A stretch of 35,057 nucleotides of DNA from Lachnospiraceae bacterium (GTDB lineage Bacteria > Bacillota > Clostridia > Lachnospirales > Lachnospiraceae), in the NCBI GenBank assembly GCA_017518185.1, contig JAFWWB010000058.1:1-35057 (forward strand), written 5' to 3'. This document shows, one piece after another, positions 16,505-24,815 of the stretch. Position numbers and translations under genes: made by a program. Every line of letters starts with the position of its first letter. The stretch's first letter is position 1. The notes below the pieces were generated by a model that had not been told where the DNA came from, searched no databases, and worked only from the letters and a program-made list of their open reading frames with translations.

Positions 16505-16981
16505 ATGAGTAAAGGACTGATCATTTTTCTGATAATACTGGTGGTAGTGATCGCGCTGTTCGTGGTGCTCTTCTTCGTAGGAAAGAAGCTGCAGAAGAAA
16601 CAGGCCGAGCAGGAGATCATGCTGGAAGCCAACAAGCAGACAGTATCACTTCTGGTGATCGACAAGAAACGCATGAAGATAAAAGACGCAAAGCTGCCGG
16701 AGGCCGTCATGTCCCAGCTGCCCAAGCTCTCACGCAACATCAAGGCGCCCCTGGTGAAGGTCAAGATAGGCCGGCAGACAATGGTGCTCTTCTGCGACGA
16801 AAAGATCTTTGATCTGGTGCCCGTCATGAAGGAGGTCAAGGCCGAGGTCAGCGGCATGTACCTGGTAGGCGTCAAGGGTATCCACGGCACAAAGATAGTC
16901 CGCGAGGAAAAGAAGAAGAGCCGCTTCAAACAGGCTGTGGAAAAGCTCCAGGAAAAGGCCGGAGCGAAAGCGATAAAGTGA
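16505..16981 (+). CDS. Small single-pass membrane-anchored protein, unknown function
   Basis: The 158-residue product has one N-terminal membrane helix (about residues 4-27, LIIFLIILVVVIALFVVLFF) followed by a Lys-rich, coiled-coil-prone stretch (KKLQKKQAEQE). A compact domain follows, with KVKIGRQTMVLFCDEKIFDLVP and a very basic tail (REEKKKSRFKQA). The topology is probably N-out with the domain in the cytoplasm, given the lysines after the helix. I do not recognise the family. The start at 16505 is chosen because the promoter covers the earlier in-frame ATG at 16445 and AACGGAG precedes 16505. It is monocistronic, with a good terminator at 16993-17023, and divergent from the c-di-GMP phosphodiesterase. 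A functional link between the two is possible but unsupported. Confidence 0.8.
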   Translation: MSKGLIIFLIILVVVIALFVVLFFVGKKLQKKQAEQEIMLEANKQTVSLLVIDKKRMKIKDAKLPEAVMSQLPKLSRNIKAPLVKVKIGRQTMVLFCDEKIFDLVPVMKEVKAEVSGMYLVGVKGIHGTKIVREEKKKSRFKQAVEKLQEKAGAKAIK

Positions 16982-16983
16982 TA

Positions 16984-17442
16984 TCAGGAAGCGGGGCTGA
17001 AGATCTCAGCCCCCTTTTCTTTTGAACGTATGCGCAGCTCCACCCTGCACTGGGCGTAGCGGTCATAGTTGATATCAAGATAATAGTTTACGCGGATATC
17101 CATTCCGCCTTCCATTTCGTCTATGACGATATCATTAGTCTGTACCCCCATCATAAGCTGTCCGAAGGGAGTATCCATCCTGGTCTGGTTCTTTTCGGAA
17201 GGGTCAAAGATCATGCTCATGGCCTGATCCCCGCTGCGGGTGAGTTCCACCCTGTCCTCCCTGGCGCGTATGATGGTACGGGACTGGTCACGTTCATTAG
17301 GGCCCTTTTCCTCGTAAACGATATAGTGTGTGTCGTTCTTATAGTAATAGAGCCCGGGAATGATCAGCTCTATGGGTTCCTCCGGATCATCGGAGCCCAC
17401 AAACTGAAGTCCTCTTATCGCGATTATAACATCCTTTTCCAT
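16984..17442 (-). CDS. DUF1934 (YwiB-like) beta-barrel protein
   Basis: The 152-residue product matches the DUF1934 layout, a calycin-like small beta-barrel. It has PGLYYYKNDTHYIVYEE (about 29-45), REDRVELTRSGDQAMSMIF (about 62-80), TPFGQLMMGVQTNDI (about 91-105), then IRVNYYLDINYDRYAQCRVELRI. The family is cytoplasmic and has no established activity. The ATG directly follows the ispE stop (TAGATG), with GGAG inside the ispE end eight bases upstream, so the two are translationally coupled. It is the last gene of the trxA-trxB-ispE operon. Its final codons coincide with the terminator hairpin serving the convergent gene at 16505. Confidence 0.85.
   Translation of the reverse strand: MEKDVIIAIRGLQFVGSDDPEEPIELIIPGLYYYKNDTHYIVYEEKGPNERDQSRTIIRAREDRVELTRSGDQAMSMIFDPSEKNQTRMDTPFGQLMMGVQTNDIVIDEMEGGMDIRVNYYLDINYDRYAQCRVELRIRSKEKGAEIFSPAS
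16993..17023 (+). terminator. Terminator of the gene at 16505, inside the DUF1934 coding end
   Basis: An 8-bp perfect stem GGGGCTGA/TCAGCCCC (16993-17000 and 17006-17013, five-base loop) is followed by CTTTTCTTTT. On the opposite strand the same bases encode the last codons of the DUF1934 protein. Confidence 0.85.
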
Positions 17443-18324
17443 CTATACAGTCTCCGTTACTGTCACAAAATGATCTGCGTGCCGCTCTGCCACGATACGG
17501 GCAGCTTCGGCAGCTTTTTCCTTTTCATCGAATATTGCAAATACGGTAGGGCCCGAGCCGCTCATCAGGGCTCCTGCCGCCCCGAGCTCCGCAAGCTCCC
17601 TTCTGAGCGCGGCGATGGTAGGATGGATATCCTCGCTCACCGCTGAGAGAGCGTTATACAGTCCTGCCGAAAGCCCTGCGGCATCAGCCTTTCCTGCCTC
17701 AAGCAGCGAAAGCAGCCTGTCGTGGCTGTTCTTTATCCCGCATTTTCCCGTCTCGTCAAAAGCTGTATATACAGCCTTTGTGGACAGAGCCACAGGAGGC
17801 TTTACCAGCACGACGGGTATGCCCTTTACGGGCGGCAGAGCACTCAGTTTTTCGCCTATACCCTCGCAGAGCACGGTGCCGCCCATTATGCAGAAAGGGA
17901 CATCGGCTCCGATACGGGCCCCGATCCCGATAAGCTCTTCTTCCGGCATATCCGGAGCGAAGATGCTCTTAAGACCTTTAAGCACGGCAGCCGCATCCGT
18001 ACTCCCGCCGGCCAGTCCGGCCTCCGCGGGTATACGTTTTATAAGCTTTACGGATATGCCCGGCGTTATCCCCGCAGCCTCAAAAAAAGCGGCAGCGGCT
18101 TTCCAGGCGATGTTCCGCTCATCCACGGGCACGGCGCTGTGGCCGAGGGCGGATGCGGATCCCCTCTCAACCTCAAGGCTGATGCCCTCCCCGGGCTCCA
18201 GTATCACGTTGTCGTGGAGGGACAGCTGCTGCATGACGGAACAGAGCTCGTGATAGCCGTCCGCCCTGCGCCCGCATATCTCCAGCAACAGGTTTATCTT
18301 TGCGTATGCCTTAAGTTCAGTCAT
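17443..18324 (-). CDS. ispE: 4-diphosphocytidyl-2-C-methyl-D-erythritol kinase
   Basis: IspE phosphorylates CDP-ME at the 2-hydroxyl in the non-mevalonate isoprenoid pathway. It is a GHMP kinase. The product has the N-terminal AYAKINLLLEICGRRADGYHEL with Lys9, the glycine-rich ATP loop PAEAGLAGGSTDAA (99-112), catalytic Asp141 in IGADVPFC and the C-terminal MSGSGPTVFAIF. The length of 293 residues is normal. The ATG overlaps the trxB stop by four bases (ATGA), and its own stop abuts the DUF1934 start. Expression therefore follows the trx promoter at 19561-19589. This ties isoprenoid synthesis to thioredoxin in one transcript. Confidence 0.97.
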   Translation of the reverse strand: MTELKAYAKINLLLEICGRRADGYHELCSVMQQLSLHDNVILEPGEGISLEVERGSASALGHSAVPVDERNIAWKAAAAFFEAAGITPGISVKLIKRIPAEAGLAGGSTDAAAVLKGLKSIFAPDMPEEELIGIGARIGADVPFCIMGGTVLCEGIGEKLSALPPVKGIPVVLVKPPVALSTKAVYTAFDETGKCGIKNSHDRLLSLLEAGKADAAGLSAGLYNALSAVSEDIHPTIAALRRELAELGAAGALMSGSGPTVFAIFDEKEKAAEAARIVAERHADHFVTVTETV

Positions 18325-19220
18325 CCTATGTATGAACAGGCTGCGAGAGCCGCTACGGCGCCGTCTGCTGAGGCTGTGGTGAGCTGGCGAACCGTCTTTG
18401 TGCGGCAGTCACCGGCCGTGAAGATACCCTTTGTTCCGGTAAGGCAGTCTTCCCCGGCCTTTATATAACCGTGGTCATCCAGCTCCACCAGTCCCGCAAA
18501 AGCGGCATTATCCGGCATCTGGCCAATGGCCACAAAGAGCCCCTTTACTGCCAGATCCTTTTCTTCTCCGGTCTTTACGTTCTTTACGCTGACGCTATCA
18601 AGGGCGTCCTCTCCGTTAAGGGCGGTTATGACGCTGTCCAGCACGAACTCCACATTTTCCTTATCCTTTAAGCGCTGCACCTCTTTATCATCCCCGCGGA
18701 AAGCATCCCTGCGGTGAATGAGGTAAACATGGCTGCAGTAATTTGAGAGGAAAAGAGCATCCTCCAGAGCGGTATTGCCGCCGCCGTTAACGGCCACGTC
18801 CTTTCCTCGGAAGAAAGCACCGTCACAGGTAGCGCAGTAGCTTACGCCCGCTCCGGTGAGTTCTTCTTCCCTCGCCAGCCCCAGAGGCCTGTTCTTGGCG
18901 CCGGTGGCAAGGATGACTGCCCTGCATTCGTGGCTGCCCTCTTCCGTCACTACTTTCTTGATATCGCCATCCTCTATAGAGACAACCTTCTCTATGAGCA
19001 CCTCAGCCCCCAGGGCCGTTGCCTGCTCGTATAGTCCGGTCGCGAAATCAAAACCTGAGATATTCCTTATGCCCGGATAATTCTCTATCTCAGGCGTGTT
19101 TATTATCTGTCCGCCGTAGCTGAGCTGCTCCAGCACCAGTACGGTCTTGCCGGCGCGTCTTGCGTATATGGCTGCAGAGAGCCCGGCGGTCCCCGCTCCT
19201 ATGATCACTATATCGTTCAT
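18321..19220 (-). CDS. trxB: Thioredoxin reductase
   Basis: This low-molecular-weight FAD enzyme passes electrons from NADPH to thioredoxin. FAD binding is shown by IIGAGTAGLSAA (6-17), the redox disulfide by CATC (129-132) and NAD(P)H binding by NGGGNTALEDA (145-155). HRRDAFR (169-175) is the arginine-bearing motif expected for NADPH use. A second FAD motif, GIFTAGDC, lies near the C-terminus. The length of 299 residues is slightly short but complete. The start overlaps the trxA stop (ATGA) and the end overlaps the ispE start (ATGA). The context with trxA confirms the assignment over ferredoxin- or flavodoxin-linked relatives. Confidence 0.96.
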   Translation of the reverse strand: MNDIVIIGAGTAGLSAAIYARRAGKTVLVLEQLSYGGQIINTPEIENYPGIRNISGFDFATGLYEQATALGAEVLIEKVVSIEDGDIKKVVTEEGSHECRAVILATGAKNRPLGLAREEELTGAGVSYCATCDGAFFRGKDVAVNGGGNTALEDALFLSNYCSHVYLIHRRDAFRGDDKEVQRLKDKENVEFVLDSVITALNGEDALDSVSVKNVKTGEEKDLAVKGLFVAIGQMPDNAAFAGLVELDDHGYIKAGEDCLTGTKGIFTAGDCRTKTVRQLTTASADGAVAALAACSYIG

Positions 19221-19525
19221 ACGCCGATGAACTCCTCGATCTTTGCCTTGGGTATCATACCCACGGATTCCTTTACTACTGCCCCGCCGTTGAAGAGCTT
19301 AAGAGCCGGAATGTTCATTATGTTGTATTTTTCGGCCAGATCCGCCTCGTCGTCAACGTTCACCTTGCCAACCTTGAAGTTCTTCTCTTCGGCCACCTGG
19401 TCCACAAGGGGAGAGAGCATTTTGCAGGGTCCGCACCAGGGAGCCCAGAAGTCTACAAGTACAGGCTCACTGCTCTTTAAGACCTCCTCTTCAAAGTTTT
19501 CGGAGGTAAGTGTAATAACTGCCAT
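19217..19525 (-). CDS. trxA: Thioredoxin
   Basis: This is a 102-residue classical thioredoxin with FWAPWCGPCKMLSP (active-site Cys31 and Cys34), the cis-proline segment NIPALKLFNGG and the C-terminal helix PKAKIEEFIG. It reduces cytoplasmic protein disulfides and is re-reduced by the TrxB encoded next to it. A strong ribosome site (AAAGGAG) precedes the ATG. It is the first gene of the trxA-trxB-ispE-DUF1934 operon, with a near-consensus promoter at 19561-19589. Confidence 0.98.
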   Translation of the reverse strand: MAVITLTSENFEEEVLKSSEPVLVDFWAPWCGPCKMLSPLVDQVAEEKNFKVGKVNVDDEADLAEKYNIMNIPALKLFNGGAVVKESVGMIPKAKIEEFIGV

Positions 19526-19560
19526 GATCCTTCTCCTTTCGTATTAAATATTTGTGCTTG

Positions 19561-19589
19561 ATTATACCTTAATCCGGGTCTGCTTTCAA
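19561..19589 (-). promoter_or_regulatory. Promoter of the trxA-trxB-ispE operon
   Basis: TTGAAA (19584-19589) and TATAAT (19561-19566) are separated by 17 bases on the minus strand. The -35 box and most of the spacer lie within the last codons of the membrane protein gene ending at 19569. No terminator is visible between that gene and trxA, so read-through from the opp operon is also possible. Confidence 0.75.
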
Positions 19590-20108
19590 GCGCCACTCTT
19601 TTCTTTGGACAAGTATCCTCAGGAGGCTGATGCCTGCAAGCGGCAGGAATGACAGTATATACGGGATCTCTCCCGTCTCCCCGCTCATGATGAGATACAC
19701 GGCCGCTATGATCAGGTTCATCACCGAAAGCACTATCAGCCCCGTTACGGAACGGTCCATACGGCGCACACTGTGGTCGTATTCACGGCGGGTAAGAGCC
19801 CTGCCGTTCGTGACAAACTCAATGGCTCCCAGCAGAAAATAAGCCGCCGGCAGAAAACAGCATACATAGGGAAGAGTCACCCACAGAACGTGGGATCCCG
19901 GGTGATCCATAAGCCCGGGCAGCACGGCCGTGCCGATAAGGAACACTGCCATAAGGATATGAATGCAAGACGCTTTCTTCTTCTGCGTCTCATCCATGGG
20001 AAGCTCATGAAGCTCCCCCTTATAATAAAACTCATCGTGAAAACGGCCCTTTTTGTCCTTTACCGGACGGTGGTCGTAATCATCTTTGTAGGGATCGTTA
20101 AAGATCAT
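19569..20108 (-). CDS. Four-helix membrane protein at the end of the opp operon
   Basis: The 179-residue product starts with a charged cytoplasmic-looking segment (MIFNDPYKDDYDHRPVKDKKG) and has about four membrane helices (about 48-66, 74-95, 121-141, 147-166). It ends in a short basic tail. I do not recognise the family. Its start codon overlaps the oppF stop by one base (TGATG), so it is translationally coupled to the transporter ATPase. It may be an accessory membrane factor or simply a co-transcribed gene. Its last codons carry the -35 region of the trx promoter. Confidence 0.75.
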   Translation of the reverse strand: MIFNDPYKDDYDHRPVKDKKGRFHDEFYYKGELHELPMDETQKKKASCIHILMAVFLIGTAVLPGLMDHPGSHVLWVTLPYVCCFLPAAYFLLGAIEFVTNGRALTRREYDHSVRRMDRSVTGLIVLSVMNLIIAAVYLIMSGETGEIPYILSFLPLAGISLLRILVQRKEWRLKADPD

Positions 20109-21076
20109 CAGTCATCGTAAAGGTGGCAGGCCACGCAGTGTCCTCCGCCCACATCCTTCATCTCGGGAGCCTGCTCCTTACAGCATTCCATGCAGCGTTT
20201 ACAGCGGGTATGGAACTTGCAGCCCGACGGCGGCGCAGCCGGGGAAGGTATATCTCCCTCAAGAATGATACGGTCTTTTTTGATATCCGGATCCGGCATG
20301 GGTATAGCGGAGAAAAGCGCCTGCGTATAGGGATGCAGGGGTTCTGCGAAGATATCGTTGGTCTTGCCGGTCTCCACCATGCTGCCCAGATACATGACGC
20401 CCAGGCTGTCGGAGATATGTTCCACCACGGAAAGATCGTGGGATATGAACAGATAAGTCAGCTTTCTGTCCTCCTGCAGCTTCCAGAGCAGGTTGATTAT
20501 CTGTGCCTGTATGGACACGTCAAGGGCACTGACAGGTTCATCGCAGACCACGAAATCCGGATTGAGGGCCAGGGCCCTTGCTATGCAGATCCTCTGCCGC
20601 TGTCCGCCTGAAAACTCATGGGGATAACGGTCCTTGTGATAAGGCTGGAGGCCGCAGTCCTTCATGATATCAGTGATATAATCGTCATACTCTCCCTTTG
20701 ATACCAGCTTATGCTCACGCACAGCCTCACCTATTATCTCCCCGACGGGAAGACGGGGTGAAAGGGAGGAATAGGGATCCTGAAAGATGATCTGCATCTT
20801 TGTGCGCAGCTCCCTCAGGTTCTTCTTATCCATCAGCGACACGTCCTCACCCTTGAAGAGTATGGTGCCGTCGGTCTTTTCTATAAGCCTCAATATCGTG
20901 CGGCCCGTTGTGGATTTACCGCAGCCGCTCTCTCCCACCAGTCCCATCGTTGTTCCTGCGGGAATGGAGAAGCTGACGCCGTCCACAGCCTTGACATAGC
21001 CTGTGACTCCACCGAAGAATCCGCCCTTTATGGGAAAATACTTTTTTAAGTCTTTTACTTCTACTACGTTTTCCAT
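20108..21076 (-). CDS. oppF: Oligopeptide ABC transporter ATP-binding protein OppF
   Basis: This is one of two ATPases that power peptide uptake. Walker A is GESGCGKS (48-55), the ABC signature is FSGGQRQR, Walker B is FVVCDEPVSALD and the switch is SHDLSVV. The C-terminal extension typical of Opp/Dpp ATPases is cysteine-rich (CKFHTRCKRCMECCKE and a later CVACHLYDD). In some relatives such cysteines bind an iron-sulfur cluster. The length of 322 residues is normal. It lies 34 bases after oppD, and its stop overlaps the next gene. The Opp rather than Dpp label is by operon likeness, and the substrate could be di- or oligopeptides or another compound. Confidence 0.92.
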   Translation of the reverse strand: MENVVEVKDLKKYFPIKGGFFGGVTGYVKAVDGVSFSIPAGTTMGLVGESGCGKSTTGRTILRLIEKTDGTILFKGEDVSLMDKKNLRELRTKMQIIFQDPYSSLSPRLPVGEIIGEAVREHKLVSKGEYDDYITDIMKDCGLQPYHKDRYPHEFSGGQRQRICIARALALNPDFVVCDEPVSALDVSIQAQIINLLWKLQEDRKLTYLFISHDLSVVEHISDSLGVMYLGSMVETGKTNDIFAEPLHPYTQALFSAIPMPDPDIKKDRIILEGDIPSPAAPPSGCKFHTRCKRCMECCKEQAPEMKDVGGGHCVACHLYDD

Positions 21077-21110
21077 ATCACTTATCTACCTGTGCCTGAC
21101 AGCCGCGTCT

Positions 21111-22238
21111 TTATAATACCATCGCATTATAACAGCTCACGAAATGTGTCTCCGAAAGCTTTATCATCTCCGGATAAGCTCCGGAGCATTTTTCCGTGCA
21201 GCGTTCGCAGCGGTCGCGGAAATAACAGTAATCCGGCATGTCCACGGGATTGGGGACATTTCCGGGAATGGAATAAAGCTGCTTTACATGCTTTCCTACG
21301 ACAGGCTTGCTCTTCATAAGCCCCACGGTGTAGGGGTGTCTGGGATCCTTGAAGATCTCCGCTGCCGTACCTTTTTCCACCACGCGTCCCGCATACATGA
21401 CCACCACCAGATCCGCCATCTCTGCCACCACGCCAAGGTCATGGGTGATGAGCATTATGGAGGAACCTATACGGGATTTCAGTTCCCTGAGGAGGTCCAG
21501 TATCTGGGCCTGTATGGTCACGTCCAGAGCCGTCGTGGGCTCGTCGGCTATTATGAGCTTGGGATCGCAGGAAAGGGCCATTGCTATCATCACCCTCTGC
21601 CGCATACCGCCGGAAAGCTCGTGGGGAAACATCCTGTAAACGCCTTCCTTATTGGCTATGCCGACCATGCCGAGCATCTCAATGGAACGGTCGCGCACCT
21701 GCTCCTTTGTCCACTTCGGGAAGTGCAGCTTTATCTCCTCGTCCAGCTGCGCGCCGATGCGGAATACGGGATTCAAGCTGGTCATGGGCTCCTGGAAGAT
21801 CATTGCCATCTGGTTTCCGCGGAGCTCACGCATCACCTTTTCGGGAGCATTCACCACGTTGACCACGCGGTCACCCGCGTCAAAGCGTATCTCTCCGCCC
21901 ACGGTCTGCCCGGAAGGCCTCTGCACCAGCTGCATCAGTGAAAGCGAGGTGACGGATTTTCCGCAGCCGCTCTCTCCCACTATGCCCACGGTCTTGCCCT
22001 TGGGCACGGTAAAGCTAACTCCGTCCACGGCCTTGACCGTACCTATATCGGTGAAGAAATGAGTGTGCACGTCATCGAATTCCACGCAGTTGGCGGGATC
22101 CTTCATCTGCGTGATATACTCGCTCTCCGGTATACGTTTTCTGTTACGTTTCTTTTCTATCTGCGAAGTGATCTTCCTGTTCTCCCTGGAGATGCGCCTC
22201 GATTCCCTTGCAGATATGTAATTCGAGTTTTTAGCCAT
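21111..22238 (-). CDS. oppD: Oligopeptide ABC transporter ATP-binding protein OppD
   Basis: This is the second transporter ATPase, 375 residues. Walker A is GESGCGKS (88-95), the signature is LSGGMRQRV, Walker B is LIIADEPTTALD and the switch is THDLGVV. The C-terminal cysteine-containing segment (CYFRDRCERCTEKC) is typical of the family. An N-terminal extension of about 50 residues, rich in Arg, Lys and Ser (ARESRRISRENRKITSQIEKK), precedes the ABC domain. It is longer than in classical OppD and may be a lysine/arginine-rich helix facing the membrane. Gaps are 8 bases to oppC and 34 to oppF, so it sits within a single operon. Confidence 0.92.
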   Translation of the reverse strand: MAKNSNYISARESRRISRENRKITSQIEKKRNRKRIPESEYITQMKDPANCVEFDDVHTHFFTDIGTVKAVDGVSFTVPKGKTVGIVGESGCGKSVTSLSLMQLVQRPSGQTVGGEIRFDAGDRVVNVVNAPEKVMRELRGNQMAMIFQEPMTSLNPVFRIGAQLDEEIKLHFPKWTKEQVRDRSIEMLGMVGIANKEGVYRMFPHELSGGMRQRVMIAMALSCDPKLIIADEPTTALDVTIQAQILDLLRELKSRIGSSIMLITHDLGVVAEMADLVVVMYAGRVVEKGTAAEIFKDPRHPYTVGLMKSKPVVGKHVKQLYSIPGNVPNPVDMPDYCYFRDRCERCTEKCSGAYPEMIKLSETHFVSCYNAMVL

Positions 22239-22246
22239 CTTACCGC

Positions 22247-23824
22247 CTACCTTTTCATCTTGGGATCGAAAGCATCCCTGAGGCCGTCGCCGATAAAGTT
22301 AAAGGCGAGCACGGTGAGCAGGATGAACATACCCGCCGGCAGCCACACAAAGAGATAATTCGTCATAACGTTCACGTCATTGACAGCATTGATGATGCTG
22401 CCCCAGGAAGCCGCGGGATACTTGATGCCCAGACCCAGGAAGCTCAGTGTGGCCTCCGTAAGGATGACATCGCCGAGACCCATGCTGGCGAAGACTATGA
22501 GCTGGGGAATGACGTTCGGCACCAGATGCCTGAATATCCTGCGATGCACGCTTATGCCCGTAGCCTCGGTGGCGATCATGAACTCCTGCTCCCTGAGGGA
22601 GAGTATCTGGCCGCGGACTATACGGGCTATGCCCACCCAGCCGATGACTGCCATGACTACGCAGAGCAGATAGATCCTGGCTGTGGGAGGCGCCTGGTAA
22701 TAATCCATTATGGAACCGAGTATAAGGAATAAGGGCAGGGAAGGTATGCAGTAGATAACGTCCACCAGACGCATCAGCAGATTGTCCACCTTTCCTCCGA
22801 AGAAACCGGCGATGCCGCCGATGATGGTGCCTATCACCACTTCTATCGCTATTACCACAAAGCCGATCAGCAGTGAAATACGGCCGCCATACATAAGCCT
22901 TGCCAGCAGATCCATGCCGTTGCCGTCGGTACCGAATATATGCTCTTTTGAAGGGAAGGCATAGGTATCGATGATCTGGGTCTCCTGGTTGCGGCGCACC
23001 AGATACTGGCCATTCTTGTTCTGCAGTATGTAGGTCGTCTCTGTGCCGTCCTCTTCGCTCACCGTCAGTGTTTCCTGCCCGTTCTCGATCATCTCGATGA
23101 GGTCCAGCTTAAAGGCCGGGCTTAAGTAGCTGCCCGAAACCGGGTTAATGCTCATATCGGAAACAAAGGCGTACTCATTCCCTTCAGCATCGTACACCAA
23201 TGCGCCGTGATTTCCTGCCGCATTCAGGGTATAGCTGATACCGTCCGCCTCCATGCTCTCCTCTTCATTGCTTATGGCAGTGAGCGCACCCTTGCGGAAC
23301 TCATATGAAAGCTCCTGTCCGGATCTGGCGGGGGTGAAGCTCATAAGGGCTCCCACTCCGATCTCCCGTTCCGTGATATCCTTGGGCTTGGGGCCTGTCT
23401 TCTCCTTAAAATAGATAATGTAGACTGATTCCCCGATGGGCTCAAGACGGTAATCCCCGCCGGCTCTGGCCGTGAACTCATATTTCCCGGTACTGTCGGC
23501 GATGATCGTCTTTGAAAGGATATCCTTGGGAAGCGTCTCGCCGGGAGCCGTCACGAACAGGAACTGGTCTATGGCCGTGGCTCCGGCATAATCCTTCAGC
23601 ATCTCCTCCGTGGTGTAGAACACCTGACTCTGGGAATAGGGTATCAGCGCCCCTCCCAGGAAGGAGAAAAGGAACATGCATACTATGATCACCATTCCGA
23701 GTATGGCTAGACGGTTCCTGAAGAAGCGCTTGGCCACCATCATGCCGGGGGAAAGCTGCTTTACCCTGGCCGCATCGTCAAGGTGCATCTCTTCTATTTT
23801 CAGTTCTTCGTTATCTGCACCCAT
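22247..23824 (-). CDS. oppC: Oligopeptide ABC permease OppC with large extracytoplasmic insertion
   Basis: The permease core is normal. TM1 (about 39-61) follows the OppC-type FFRNRLAILGMVII start. The binding-protein-dependent transport domain begins near residue 305 with the EAA-like loop EATGISVHRRIFRHLVPNVIP and ends SWGSII...GDGLRDAFDPKMKR. Between them is an insertion of about 240 residues that is hydrophilic and beta-rich, with segments such as YEFTARAGGDYRLEP and NGQYLVRRNQETQI. Canonical OppC is about 300 residues, this one is 525. By topology the insertion should lie outside the membrane, where it could contact the lipoprotein receptor. It starts four bases after the oppB stop, with a weak ribosome site, so translation is probably coupled. 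Confidence 0.92.
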   Translation of the reverse strand: MGADNEELKIEEMHLDDAARVKQLSPGMMVAKRFFRNRLAILGMVIIVCMFLFSFLGGALIPYSQSQVFYTTEEMLKDYAGATAIDQFLFVTAPGETLPKDILSKTIIADSTGKYEFTARAGGDYRLEPIGESVYIIYFKEKTGPKPKDITEREIGVGALMSFTPARSGQELSYEFRKGALTAISNEEESMEADGISYTLNAAGNHGALVYDAEGNEYAFVSDMSINPVSGSYLSPAFKLDLIEMIENGQETLTVSEEDGTETTYILQNKNGQYLVRRNQETQIIDTYAFPSKEHIFGTDGNGMDLLARLMYGGRISLLIGFVVIAIEVVIGTIIGGIAGFFGGKVDNLLMRLVDVIYCIPSLPLFLILGSIMDYYQAPPTARIYLLCVVMAVIGWVGIARIVRGQILSLREQEFMIATEATGISVHRRIFRHLVPNVIPQLIVFASMGLGDVILTEATLSFLGLGIKYPAASWGSIINAVNDVNVMTNYLFVWLPAGMFILLTVLAFNFIGDGLRDAFDPKMKR

Positions 23825-23828
23825 AGCT

Positions 23829-24815
23829 TCAACCCACTCTCACCCGCGGATCCACCGCGGCATATAATATATCCGCGATCAGGTTACCCAGAAGGGTAAG
23901 GACCGCGAGAAAGACCATATAGAACATTACAAAAGGTATGTCTCCCTGCATGATAGAGACATAGGAGGTATATCCTATCCCCGGTATCTGGAAAAGCTGT
24001 TCCGTGATCATGGCGCCGGAGAAAAGAGCCGGCAGAGAGCCTCCCAGAAGGGTAACGATGGGGATCAGCGTATTCCTGAAAGCATGGTGATTGATGACCC
24101 TGCTCTCGGGAAGGCCCTTCGCACGGGCCGTACGGATATAATCGGAATTCAGCACCTCCAGCATGTTGGTACGGACATAACGCATCATACCGCCTATGCT
24201 CACAACAGTGACGGTGATCACGGGCAGGATCATATGCTTTCCTATATCCAGATACTGCTGGAACGGCGTCATGGACTGGTGCATACGGCTTACGGTACCG
24301 CTCAGGTCGAACCAGCCAAGCTTTATCGAAAAGATATACTTAAGAATGGTAGCAAAGAAAAAGCTGGGAAGTGAGATACCGATAAGAGCCACCACCGTGA
24401 CGGTGTAATCGGTAAAGGAATACTGCTTTCTTGCAGCCGCGATCCCCAGCGGTATCGCTATGACATTCTCCAGTATGAAGGAGGCGAGACCCAGCGCAAA
24501 GGAATACCAGATCACATCCTTGAACTTGTCCAGGATGGGCTGGTTCCAGAACCAGGAATCGCCGAAATCAAGGCGGACCGCCCGGGCGACCCAGCGGAAA
24601 TATCCGCGGAGCACGCCCACATCCAGTCCGTACTGTGCGTTAAGCTGCGCCACCCACTCCTGGTAGCTCTTGGCGCCGGGCCTTGTTGCCAGGGCCCGGG
24701 CCTGATTCTCCACGTAGGAAGTGGGCATGCAGCGCATGATAGTGTAGATGATCAGTGATACAAAAAACAGCAGTACCACCGAGATAAGCAGTCTTTTCAG
24801 TATAAATTTTTTCAT
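23829..24815 (-). CDS. oppB: Oligopeptide ABC permease OppB
   Basis: This is a typical 328-residue OppB/DppB permease. It has the N-terminal FILKRLLISVVLLFFVSLIIY helix start, a long periplasmic-type loop with the WNQPI segment, five further helices and the EAA loop RTARAKGLPESRVINHHAFRN. The end NLIADILYAAVDPRVRVG is standard. It forms the membrane pore with OppC. The ATG overlaps the oppA stop by four bases (ATGA). Confidence 0.95.
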   Translation of the reverse strand: MKKFILKRLLISVVLLFFVSLIIYTIMRCMPTSYVENQARALATRPGAKSYQEWVAQLNAQYGLDVGVLRGYFRWVARAVRLDFGDSWFWNQPILDKFKDVIWYSFALGLASFILENVIAIPLGIAAARKQYSFTDYTVTVVALIGISLPSFFFATILKYIFSIKLGWFDLSGTVSRMHQSMTPFQQYLDIGKHMILPVITVTVVSIGGMMRYVRTNMLEVLNSDYIRTARAKGLPESRVINHHAFRNTLIPIVTLLGGSLPALFSGAMITEQLFQIPGIGYTSYVSIMQGDIPFVMFYMVFLAVLTLLGNLIADILYAAVDPRVRVG

